Source of the DNA: UBA6265 sp964526965
GTDB lineage: Bacteria; Chloroflexota; Chloroflexia; Thermomicrobiales; UBA6265
Reading direction: 5' to 3'
DNA: 44,736 nt
NCBI GenBank assembly: GCA_964526965.1
Contig: CAZGML010000022.1
Location: 1 to 44,736 of the forward strand
Shown here in pieces: positions 25,851 through 33,976 of this stretch (its first letter is position 1; each line of letters begins with the position of its first letter). The notes under the pieces are model-generated. The model searched no databases, was not told where the DNA came from, and saw only the letters and a program-made list of their open reading frames with translations. A program made the translations under genes and the position numbers.

Positions 25851-27545
25851 TCAGGTCTCTGAAGTTGTGCAGCTTTGTGCCGGATCCCTTTCGGCGAACC
25901 GCGCTTTGGTCCAATCCATAAGGTCTCCAAGCATCGGAGAACCGTCAGCAACGACGCCCAGATGATCCCGGCCGGCATAGGTGTGGTACTCAACCACCTG
26001 GCCGGCGTCACAGAGTTGGGCAACGAACTCCGCCTGCGCCTCTGGCACAACAAGCGGATCCGCCGCACCCTGAGCGAGGAACAGCGGTAACCCGGTTGGC
26101 TCTAGCGGGACGTTCTCTTCCAGCCGCTCATAAAGCGGACCGGTGTGGACGTCCGCATGCGTGTACGGCTCACGAATGATGATGGACGCCAAATTCGCGA
26201 CAATCGATGGCTCGGAGAGACAGCGCTCTACGATCTTCTGCTGACTGAATCTTGCCCCCGGCCGGATGTAGTGATTGAGCTCGACGTCGTCGTACCAATC
26301 GGCATAACCGCGAACAATGTAGCCACCAAAAATCGGCCCGACCGGCCCCGCCATAAGCGTGTCAATAAACCCGGGCAGGTTGCTGGCTGGCGCCAGGGCC
26401 GCGACACCGAGCAACGGCACATCCGGCGCGTAGGATGCCTGTTCCAGCCCCACCCACAAGGCGGCTCCCCCACCCTGCGAGTGGCCCCAGACTACGGTGT
26501 CATCGCTCAGCGAGATGGAATCCAGTTGGCGGGCCGCTCGTACCGCATCAAGCGAAGGACGCGCGGTCGGTACGCCGACGATGTATGGATGCGGCTCCGA
26601 GACACCGAGTCCCAGGTAATCGGGCGCAACGATGGCCCATCCCTGATCCAGTGGCATATCTGCGAAACCCAGGGCTCCGGCGCCGAACGGATCGTCCAGT
26701 AACGTGGGTGCGCAACGAACATCTATCCCGGTGGTGCCATGCGTCCAGAGGATAACGGGCAACGGTTCCGATGGCGCGGTATCCGGAGTGACGACGATCC
26801 CCGTCGCCAGCACGATTTCTTCCTGGCTACCAGTAGTGGTGTAAAGAATCCGCGTGGCGGAGGCATTCTCTGGCATACCTCGCTCAAACGGAGTCGCTTT
26901 GAGAAGTACGCCCGGTTCATCGCCGAGCGGCTCATCATATTCCGCAAACGCATCCTGCACTGGTTCGTGGGATATGGCATTGCCGGTGAAGAACGCCGCG
27001 ACAAGTGCAAACAGCAGCACAAGGATTGATCCCGCTCGCGCGGCGGCCATGGCGATGCGACCCGGCTCCACCCGCTTTTGCTCCGATCGCCAGACCCACC
27101 AGAGCAGCAATCCGCTGGCAACGATCAACACCGGGCCGATAAGCAGTCCGGTCAGAATAGAGGCCACATCCACCCAATACGCACCGAGGACAGCCAAAAT
27201 CACCAGCCCGGCTCCGAGAACACCAGTGAACCAATGTCGATATCGGAGTTGCATGAGCGCGTGCAAGCCGCTGAATCCGAGATAGAGCAATACTCCATAA
27301 ACCAGCACGCCGACAGCAAAATCGGTAGCGACCAGGAGCGAAACGGCCAAGGCGAGTGCAAGCAACCCGAGTGCGCTGCGGTGGAGAATTGAACCCCGCC
27401 ACAACAGCAACAGCAGCACTACGAATACAAGCCAGACGGGAAGGTTTTCCAGAGTCCAGTAGGGTTTACCCAAGGCAAACACACCGAACACGACGGATAC
27501 CACTGCGATGATAGTGATCAGCCAGCGCCGCTGCTGAGTTGTCAC
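25851..27545 (-). CDS. Membrane-anchored alpha/beta hydrolase, secretory-lipase-like
   Basis: This 564-residue protein has about six membrane helices in residues 1-195, then a catalytic domain. It shows WTHGTTGI (oxyanion region), GHSQGGG with nucleophile Ser356, and candidate acid and base Asp496 (AADPLV) and His528 (GRDHLGV). The layout resembles secretory lipases (LIP family), which hydrolyse esters outside the cell; here the enzyme is probably held at the membrane facing outward. It starts with GTG after GAGGAG. It interrupts the substrate-binding-protein array between two close siblings, so it was probably inserted or retained there. Confidence 0.82.
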   Translation of the reverse strand: MTTQQRRWLITIIAVVSVVFGVFALGKPYWTLENLPVWLVFVVLLLLLWRGSILHRSALGLLALALAVSLLVATDFAVGVLVYGVLLYLGFSGLHALMQLRYRHWFTGVLGAGLVILAVLGAYWVDVASILTGLLIGPVLIVASGLLLWWVWRSEQKRVEPGRIAMAAARAGSILVLLFALVAAFFTGNAISHEPVQDAFAEYDEPLGDEPGVLLKATPFERGMPENASATRILYTTTGSQEEIVLATGIVVTPDTAPSEPLPVILWTHGTTGIDVRCAPTLLDDPFGAGALGFADMPLDQGWAIVAPDYLGLGVSEPHPYIVGVPTARPSLDAVRAARQLDSISLSDDTVVWGHSQGGGAALWVGLEQASYAPDVPLLGVAALAPASNLPGFIDTLMAGPVGPIFGGYIVRGYADWYDDVELNHYIRPGARFSQQKIVERCLSEPSIVANLASIIIREPYTHADVHTGPLYERLEENVPLEPTGLPLFLAQGAADPLVVPEAQAEFVAQLCDAGQVVEYHTYAGRDHLGVVADGSPMLGDLMDWTKARFAERDPAQSCTTSET

Positions 27546-27595
27546 GGCTACTCCTCAATTGTTGAAGCAAATACCTGCAGCTATCAGACACGAAA

Positions 27596-27626
27596 GAAGC
27601 GCTTGTGTCGTTGACACAGGCGCTTC
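27596..27626 (-). terminator. Terminator of SBP5
   Basis: A 14-bp stem with one mismatch (27596-27609 with 27613-27626) has a 3-base loop and is followed by CTTTCGTGT on the minus strand. It separates SBP5 from the hydrolase gene. Confidence 0.85.
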
Positions 27627-27651
27627 ACTCCGTTTCAGTGCCTAATGCAAG

Positions 27652-29541
27652 CTAGATGTTCTCATTCCAGTTGGCGACGTTCCAGTAGCTGAACTCGTAC
27701 CCACTGAGAGCAAGGTTCTCCTTGTTCAGGCGCTTGCTGACTCCGCCCTTGGAGCCGTAGCGCACCAGTGGAAGCACGGCGTAATCGTTGTACAGGATGT
27801 CGTTCAATTCGATGAACATTTCCGCCGATTTGGCAGCATCCGGTTCAACCCGTGCCGCTTCGTAGATCGCATCGTACTCATCATTGATGTAGCGCTGGAA
27901 GTTGCGGCCAGACCACCCATTGCTCTCCTGGGCGATCTCTCGGCGATCCGGCCCGGCATACCAACGGATCATGTATGCAACCGGTGGCGGGGCGCCGACG
28001 CCGGAGGCGAACTCGTTAATATCCTGGTAGAAGTGCGTGTTGTTCTGCTCGTTACCAACGGCGCTGTCGAAGAAGATCGCTGAATCCACAGCCTCGATCA
28101 TCACTTCGATACCGATATCCTTCATGTTCTGCTGGAACACGGACTGGATCTTCTGGCGCTGAGGACTCACCGTCGTGTAGTGGACCAGCTGCAACGGCAC
28201 GCCATCCTTGGCGCGATACTCGCCGTCCATCACCCAGCCGGCTTCGTCAAGCAGGGCTCGGGCCGCTTCTGGGTCGTACACGAGCTCGGTGTTCGGCGAT
28301 TCGAGCGACGGAATACCGGAGAGGATATTCTGCACGGCCGGTTCTTCTGGCGCGCCAAAGTAGAACTCCTCGGCCATAAGCTCGCGATTGGTGCCGATAG
28401 TAATGGCCTGTCGCACTGCGCGGTCGGTAAGAATCGGATGAGGCGTGTTCATTTCACTTCGCTGACCATCCACCTCAGTGTTCGGGTCGGAGAAGTTGAA
28501 GTTCATGCGTTCAATGGTGAGGCCACCGTACACCACCAACTCGCCCGGGTTATCCGGACTTTGCATGCCCTCCAACAGTTCCGGCTCTACGGCCAGGTTC
28601 CAGCCATAGTCGAACTCGCCGGTCTGGATGCTTGCCCGGGCCGCAGATTGCGCGTCACCACCACCTTTGAGCAGAACACGGTCGAAGTACGGCTTGTTGG
28701 GATGGCGATAATTCTCATTGATGACATAGGTGACCTGATCGTTGGCGGAAAACTCCTCCACCACATACGGCCCTGTGCCAATCGGATTCGCGCGGAACTC
28801 ATCCAGGGTCGCCTGGTCGGCGCCCTCCAGGATGTGCTTCGGCATCACCACGCTCGTACCCTGGCCGGTCATGGAATCAGCCCATGTGGGGTTTGGGTCA
28901 CCAAAGTTGAAGGTAACGGTGAGGTCATCAACAACCTCCACGCTATCAATCGGTTCATAGAGATTGAATTGAACAACGGCGTTATCTGGATTAAGCGCCC
29001 AATCCACGGTGAACGCAACGTCTTCCGCTGTGAGTGGTTCGCCGTCGCTCCAAAGAATTCCTTCTTGTAAGCGGAATGTCACCCAGGAGAGATCTTCTGC
29101 GAGGTCGCCATTGGCAACGCTGGGGATATGCTGGATCAGGTTAGGAGCCAGCACACCATCCGCCAATCGGACCATGAGCGATTCCTGCACCAGGCCAGAG
29201 GCGAGGTTGTCTTTATCGCCGGTGGAAACAAGCGCATTGAGCTGACTGGGCGCCTGCCACTGGATAATCCGCAGCTCGCCTCCTTCGCCGCGTACCTGAT
29301 TTTCGGTGTTGGCGTCGGGGATGTGGCCATCCGGATAGGCACCAGCTTCGCCACTTACGGGCGATGCACCGGGGGATGCCTCCGGAGTACCACTCTGTGC
29401 AACTGCATCAGCAGCCATGAGGGCAACACTAGTGGCCATACCAAGGCCAACCGAGCGCTCAATAAATTGTCTACGGGAAATCTCACCTTTTTTCAGCTGC
29501 GCGTACAGTCTGGAAAAGGGCTTCTGCGGCGTATTTGTCAT
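27652..29541 (-). CDS. SBP5: family-5 ABC substrate-binding protein, close to SBP4
   Basis: This 629-residue protein begins at an ATG with AGGAGGAG just upstream. The signal is S22-R-R-Q-F-I27, with cleavage likely at AVA|Q. Its spacer after the signal is longer than in SBP4 (TPEASPGASPVSGEAGAYPD, then more). The domain has QWQAPSQLNALVSTGDKD, FTVDWALNPDNAV and DPNTEVDGQRSEMNTPHP, ending SYWNVANWNENI. It differs from SBP4 in the lobe before 'EPL' (LVQESLM rather than LVSEPLM). The hydrolase and CsbD genes separate the two. Confidence 0.94.
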   Translation of the reverse strand: MTNTPQKPFSRLYAQLKKGEISRRQFIERSVGLGMATSVALMAADAVAQSGTPEASPGASPVSGEAGAYPDGHIPDANTENQVRGEGGELRIIQWQAPSQLNALVSTGDKDNLASGLVQESLMVRLADGVLAPNLIQHIPSVANGDLAEDLSWVTFRLQEGILWSDGEPLTAEDVAFTVDWALNPDNAVVQFNLYEPIDSVEVVDDLTVTFNFGDPNPTWADSMTGQGTSVVMPKHILEGADQATLDEFRANPIGTGPYVVEEFSANDQVTYVINENYRHPNKPYFDRVLLKGGGDAQSAARASIQTGEFDYGWNLAVEPELLEGMQSPDNPGELVVYGGLTIERMNFNFSDPNTEVDGQRSEMNTPHPILTDRAVRQAITIGTNRELMAEEFYFGAPEEPAVQNILSGIPSLESPNTELVYDPEAARALLDEAGWVMDGEYRAKDGVPLQLVHYTTVSPQRQKIQSVFQQNMKDIGIEVMIEAVDSAIFFDSAVGNEQNNTHFYQDINEFASGVGAPPPVAYMIRWYAGPDRREIAQESNGWSGRNFQRYINDEYDAIYEAARVEPDAAKSAEMFIELNDILYNDYAVLPLVRYGSKGGVSKRLNKENLALSGYEFSYWNVANWNENI

Positions 29542-29572
29542 TACGCTCCTCCTGATTGCCGGAACCGCCCAA

Positions 29573-29604
29573 CCGTTGAACGGCCAATTCCGAATACCGT
29601 ATTC
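29573..29604 (-). promoter_or_regulatory. Two short inverted repeats in the SBP5 leader
   Basis: CCGTT-G-AACGG (29573-29583) and GAATAC-C-GTATTC (29592-29604) are both perfect inverted repeats with a one-base centre. They lie 32-63 bases before the start codon. The form suits binding sites of dimeric regulators better than RNA hairpins, since the loops are too small. Confidence 0.4.
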
Positions 29605-29692
29605 AGTTAGCGCCTTTGCTACGTACGCACAATACTACAGGAAAATTACATATTACGCAGCGAAACCCATGATTTACCCAGATGTACAATAA

Positions 29693-29718
29693 CGCACCCC
29701 GCCAGGTGGCGGGGTGCG
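29693..29718 (-). terminator. Terminator of SBP6
   Basis: A perfect 12-bp GC-rich stem (29693-29704 with 29707-29718) has a 2-base loop and is followed by TTATTGTAC on the minus strand. Confidence 0.85.
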
Positions 29719-29758
29719 GAAGTAATCAACGTATGATTTACGGCTGGTGTAGGCCGGG

Positions 29759-31585
29759 TTATTCGACCTCGTTCCAGTTCGCGATATTCCAGTAGTCGCC
29801 GGAGAACGGCCCAAGAGCGATGTTCTCCTCACGCAGCCGCTTGCCGATGGCGCGAGGTTCGCCCGCCACCACCAAGGGATTAATCACGAAGTTGAGGATG
29901 AGGTGATCGTTCATGGCAATGAACTGTTCCGCCAGCTCCTCGGCATCGGATGCTTGCCGAGCGGCGTTGAAGGCGGCATCGTATTCCTCACTCACATAAC
30001 GCGATGTGTTTTGGCCGGCCCATCCGTTGCTACGCTGCGCCAGGTTCTCGCGATCGGGACCGGCATACCAGGTCTCCATACTCTGCAACGATCGCGGGCT
30101 ATTCGGCACGCTCTGGAGCAGGTTCATGTCCCAGTAAAAGTGCGCGTAGTTCTGGTCGTTGCCGACGGCGGTATCAAAGAAGATGGCTGAATCGATGGAG
30201 ATGAGTTCAATCTGGATGCCGATTTCAGCCAGGTTCGATTGCACAACGGCCTGTGTTTTTTGCCGCACCGGGTTCACGCTGGATGCCAGGTTTCCACGAA
30301 GCTCGATGCCGTCTTTACTACGGACATCTCCATTTAACTCCCATCCGGCATCATCCAGCAACTGCTTTGCACCCTCCGGATCTAAACTCCAGGAGGTATT
30401 TGGCGACTCGATTGCTGGATCACCATAGAGCAGGTTCACGGCGTACGGTTGCTCGTTTCCGTAAAACTGCGTGGCGATGAGCTCACGATTTACAGCCATG
30501 GAGATTGCTTCACGCACCGCTTCATCCGTGAGGAATGGATGAGGAGTATTCATCTCACTTCGCTGACCGTCTACTTCCTTGTTGGGGTCGGTGAAGTTGA
30601 AGTTTAAGCGCTCAACCGCAGCGCCCGGGAACGGCAAAAGGTAGCCCGGCGCATCTTCTGATTCCATGCTCGCCAGCACGTCGGGCTCTACCTGGAGCTT
30701 CCACGCGAAATCGAATTCTCCTGTCTGGAGAACGGACCTGGCAGCGCTCGCGGCATCGGTTCCACCCTTGAGTTGCACACTACTAAACCAGGGTTTGTTC
30801 GGCTCGCGGTAGTTCTCGTTAATGGAATATGACACTGAATCGTTTGGCTCAAACGCGTCCACTTTATATGGACCTGTACCCACAGGCGATGACATGAACG
30901 CATCGTGCCCGACATCTTCTATGACGTGGCGCGGATATACGCAGCCAGTGACGATGCCGGTGAATGGATCAAACCAGAACGGGTTCCCACTGGAGAAATG
31001 AGCGGTAAACGTATGATCGTCCACCACTTCGATTGACTCGACCGCCTCGTAGATACCCTGGTTCACCGAGTTGTTCGCGGGATCTTTTACCCACTCTACG
31101 GTAAACGCGACATCATCCGCTGTTAGCGGTTCGCCGTCGCTCCAAACCACGTCCGGCAGGAGGTTGTAGGTGACGCTGGTGAGATCTTCCGCGAGCAATC
31201 CATTTTCGAACGATGGTATCTCCGCAACCAGGTTCGGAATCATTGTGGAGTCAGCGGAGTAGTGGACGAGCGGCTCGACAGTAAGCATGGCGGCCATGAA
31301 ATCCTTTGAGCCGGTAACGACATGCGGACTGAGTGAAGTAGGCGCCTGCCACTGCATCAGGTTGAGCTGTCCACCTCCACCCCGCTCTTGCCCCTCGGTG
31401 CCGTGTTCGGGCCGAATAGAAAGTTCAGATGCGGGTGTCGCATCCTGCGCGACAGAGGTATTTGCGAGGAACACTGCCGCACTCGCGCTAACCCCGAGTG
31501 CAGTGGAGCGGGCGATAAATGCTCGCCGGTCGATTCGTCCCTGCCTGAAAGCAGAAACGAGTTGGGAAAGTGGTCCGGTATTCAT
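29759..31585 (-). CDS. SBP6: family-5 ABC substrate-binding protein
   Basis: This 608-residue protein starts at an ATG with GGAGGGG seven bases upstream, 30 codons inside the longest open frame. The twin-arginine motif is D19-R-R-A-F-I24, and cleavage is likely at SVA|Q before DATPASE. It has QWQAPTSLSPHVVTGSKDF, LVHYSADSTMIPNL and DPNKEVDGQRSEMNTPHP, ending DYWNIANWNEVE. The lone cysteine (VTGCVYPRHVI) lies in the domain. It groups with SBP7 and SBP8 by the 'SPH-x-x-(T/S)G-x-KDF' form. Confidence 0.94.
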   Translation of the reverse strand: MNTGPLSQLVSAFRQGRIDRRAFIARSTALGVSASAAVFLANTSVAQDATPASELSIRPEHGTEGQERGGGGQLNLMQWQAPTSLSPHVVTGSKDFMAAMLTVEPLVHYSADSTMIPNLVAEIPSFENGLLAEDLTSVTYNLLPDVVWSDGEPLTADDVAFTVEWVKDPANNSVNQGIYEAVESIEVVDDHTFTAHFSSGNPFWFDPFTGIVTGCVYPRHVIEDVGHDAFMSSPVGTGPYKVDAFEPNDSVSYSINENYREPNKPWFSSVQLKGGTDAASAARSVLQTGEFDFAWKLQVEPDVLASMESEDAPGYLLPFPGAAVERLNFNFTDPNKEVDGQRSEMNTPHPFLTDEAVREAISMAVNRELIATQFYGNEQPYAVNLLYGDPAIESPNTSWSLDPEGAKQLLDDAGWELNGDVRSKDGIELRGNLASSVNPVRQKTQAVVQSNLAEIGIQIELISIDSAIFFDTAVGNDQNYAHFYWDMNLLQSVPNSPRSLQSMETWYAGPDRENLAQRSNGWAGQNTSRYVSEEYDAAFNAARQASDAEELAEQFIAMNDHLILNFVINPLVVAGEPRAIGKRLREENIALGPFSGDYWNIANWNEVE

Positions 31586-31674
31586 GAGTGTCCCCTCCGC
31601 GATGTATTCGATTGATAACTGCGCGACTGTTCGCGACTTCTCTATTCTGCCAGAAACTCCCGAACTTAATGACA

Positions 31675-31708
31675 CGAACGTCCCCGATCGGTTGGCCGGG
31701 GACGTTCG
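31675..31708 (-). terminator. Terminator of SBP7
   Basis: A perfect 12-bp stem CGAACGTCCCCG/CGGGGACGTTCG (31675-31686 with 31697-31708) has a 10-base loop. It is 32 bases past the SBP7 stop. The minus-strand tail (TGTCATTAAG) is only moderately T-rich. Confidence 0.75.
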
Positions 31709-31740
31709 CCTGAACTTGTGAACCTGGTTAATTCAGGTGC

Positions 31741-33597
31741 CTATTGGGCATCGTCTGCGAGGTTCCAGTTCGCGATGTTCCAGTAATCGTACGAGTACGC
31801 AGCGAGCTCGATGTTCTCGTGTCGCAATCGGTTGCTGACACCTCGCGGCGAACCAACGATCACCAGTGGCAGGATCGCGTTATCGAGGATCACGATGTCG
31901 TTCATCTCAATAAAGAGGTCTGCCAGTGCTTCCGGATCGGTTTCGGTCTGGGCAGCTTCCCACACCGGATCGAACTCAGGGTTCTGGTAGCGAGCCTGGT
32001 TCTGGCCGTTCCAGCTGTTGCTTTCCTGTGCGATGTTCGCACCATCCTCACCTGTGTACCAGGCCGAGAAGAAGCTAAGCGGGCGCGGAGTACTCGGCAC
32101 GCTCTGGAACATGTTGATGTCCCAGTAGAAGTGGTTGATGTTCTGATCGTTACCGGCAGCACCATCGAAGTAGATACCGGCGTCAATCTGCTCGAGCATG
32201 ACGCGGAACCCAATGTCCTGCAGGTTGGACTGAACCACGGTCTGGGTCTTCTGGCGCACGGAGTTGACGGAGGTAGCGTACACAAGCTCGAGAGCCACGC
32301 CGTCCTTCTCGCGCACACCATCATCGTTGAGCACCCAGCCAGCATCTTCCAGCACCTGAGCGGCGGCTTCCGGATCGAAAACACGCTCGGTGTTCGGAGA
32401 ATCCGTGCGTGGGTCACCGTTAAGAATATTGGTGGCTGGTTCCTGACCAAGGCCGTAGAACTCGTTCGCGATGAGTTCACGGTCGACAGCCATGTTGAAT
32501 GCCTGACGCACGGCCGGATCCGTGAAGAACGGGTGCGGAGTATTCATCTCGCTGCGCTGGCCGTTAACTTCCTTGTTCGGATCAGAGAAGTTGAAGTTGA
32601 TGCGCTCAACGGCAACACCCGGGTACGGCATGAAGGAGCCTTCGTTATCATCGGCCTGCATGCCCTCGATGATGTCTGGCTCGATCTGGAGGTTCCAGGC
32701 GAAGTCAGATTCACCGGTCTGCACTACCGCGCGAGCGGCAGCTGCTGCATCGCCACCACCCTTGATGATGACGCGGCTGAAGAATGGCTTGTTCGGCTCA
32801 CGATAGTTTTCGTTCGGCACGAATACACCCTGGTCATCCGGTGTGAAGCTTTCGACCACGTAGGGGCCAGTTCCGATTGGATTACTGAGGAATTCGTCGT
32901 GAGCGCCCTCTTCTTCCAGGATGTGCTTCGGATACACGAAACCGGTGCTGGTACCTGCAAATGGGGTGAACCAGAACGGGTTTGGTGCCGAGAAGTTCAC
33001 GGTAATAGTTGTATCGTCGACGATTTCATAGGATTCGATTGGTTCAAACGTATCCTGGTTCACCGATGCATTGTCGGGGTTTTGAACCCAATCGATGGTG
33101 AAGCCAACGTCTTCGGCCGTGAACGGCTCGCCGTCGCTCCAGACAACATCTGGAACCAGGCGCAGCGTAACCCAGGTCATGTCGTCGGCGAGGTCGCCAT
33201 TTTCCTGCGATGGCATCTCCGTGATCAGGTTCGGGATCATGGAAGCATCGCTCAGGTAATGGATAAGCGGCTCCAGCATAAGGCAGGAGGGTAGGAAGTC
33301 CTTAACGCCGGTTGCTACGTGTGGGCTCATGAGCGTGGCTGCCTGCCACTGAATGATATTAAGGTCTCCACCCTCGCCCCGGGTCTGGTTCTCGGTACCA
33401 ACTTCCGGTCGGGTAAGCGCTCCAGCTTCAGGAGTGGCATCCTGCGCGCCGGCGGTATTGGCCAGGAAGGAAACCATCGGTGCGGTCAGTCCGAGCGCTG
33501 CAGCGCCTTGTGCAAACCGACGACGGTTGATTGCACCGGACTTGTACGAATCCATCAGCTCTCGCAATGGCCCGGTCTTCTTTACATTCTGATCCAT
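31741..33597 (-). CDS. SBP7: family-5 ABC substrate-binding protein
   Basis: This 618-residue protein starts at an ATG with GGAGGA nine bases ahead. The signal is N24-R-R-R-F-A29, with cleavage at AGA|Q followed by DATPEAG. It is the only member with QWQAA instead of QWQAP (QWQAATLMSPHVATGVKDF). The rest matches SBP8 closely: MIPNLITEMPS, PFAGTSTGFVYPKHILEEEG, and TSVNSVRQKTQ. It ends DYWNIANWNLADDAQ. The gene is preceded by an unusually long leader with several hairpins. Confidence 0.94.
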   Translation of the reverse strand: MDQNVKKTGPLRELMDSYKSGAINRRRFAQGAAALGLTAPMVSFLANTAGAQDATPEAGALTRPEVGTENQTRGEGGDLNIIQWQAATLMSPHVATGVKDFLPSCLMLEPLIHYLSDASMIPNLITEMPSQENGDLADDMTWVTLRLVPDVVWSDGEPFTAEDVGFTIDWVQNPDNASVNQDTFEPIESYEIVDDTTITVNFSAPNPFWFTPFAGTSTGFVYPKHILEEEGAHDEFLSNPIGTGPYVVESFTPDDQGVFVPNENYREPNKPFFSRVIIKGGGDAAAAARAVVQTGESDFAWNLQIEPDIIEGMQADDNEGSFMPYPGVAVERINFNFSDPNKEVNGQRSEMNTPHPFFTDPAVRQAFNMAVDRELIANEFYGLGQEPATNILNGDPRTDSPNTERVFDPEAAAQVLEDAGWVLNDDGVREKDGVALELVYATSVNSVRQKTQTVVQSNLQDIGFRVMLEQIDAGIYFDGAAGNDQNINHFYWDINMFQSVPSTPRPLSFFSAWYTGEDGANIAQESNSWNGQNQARYQNPEFDPVWEAAQTETDPEALADLFIEMNDIVILDNAILPLVIVGSPRGVSNRLRHENIELAAYSYDYWNIANWNLADDAQ

Positions 33598-33913
33598 GAA
33601 CTAAATCCTCCATTCCGTGCCGTCGGCACAGGTGCACTTACGATGGCAGCTTCTGCTGCGCAACTGGTGATTCGTGGACCAAAAACAGCCATGAACCACC
33701 ATCGACAGTTTGCCCGCTAAACGGGGCAATTCATGCGACTGATCGACGATACTGCCCCCAGAATTCTGGAACACAGCAGCCAACGCCGTTGTCAGCGATT
33801 GGGCGAAACACCCTTGTCTTCTCGTTACAGTTGCACTGAGCTTATTGTACGTAGTGTGGAAATCTTATGCAAGAAATTACACGAACATAACGTGACCTGC
33901 GTGTAGTTTCGCG
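33598..33913 (-). promoter_or_regulatory. Long leader of SBP7
   Basis: No coding frame is convincing here. On the minus strand the leader holds a GTGCC-GAC-GGCAC hairpin about 20 bases before the ribosome site, a GCAGCAGAAGCTGC-like hairpin, and a TACGTA hexamer at 33848-33853 also seen before SBP3 and SBP5. I cannot place the promoter with certainty. Confidence 0.35.
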
Positions 33914-33951
33914 AAAAAATGGAAACCGGGACAGCCAGTGGCTGCCCCGGT
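33914..33951 (-). terminator. Terminator of SBP8
   Basis: A 12-bp stem with one G-U pair (33925-33936 with 33940-33951) has a 3-base loop. On the minus strand TTTCCA and then six T follow. It is the strongest T-run of the terminators in the array. Confidence 0.9.
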
Positions 33952-33976
33952 AACGAACGGATTCTGGGCGGAGGAC

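Noticed and set aside
31744..33294. Long open frames antisense to the SBP genes (also 34118-35989, 36540-37817, 38509-39846, 23741-25159)
   Set aside because: They mirror the codon bias of the SBP genes on the other strand, have no ribosome sites and match no family. The SBP reading is supported by full-length domains.
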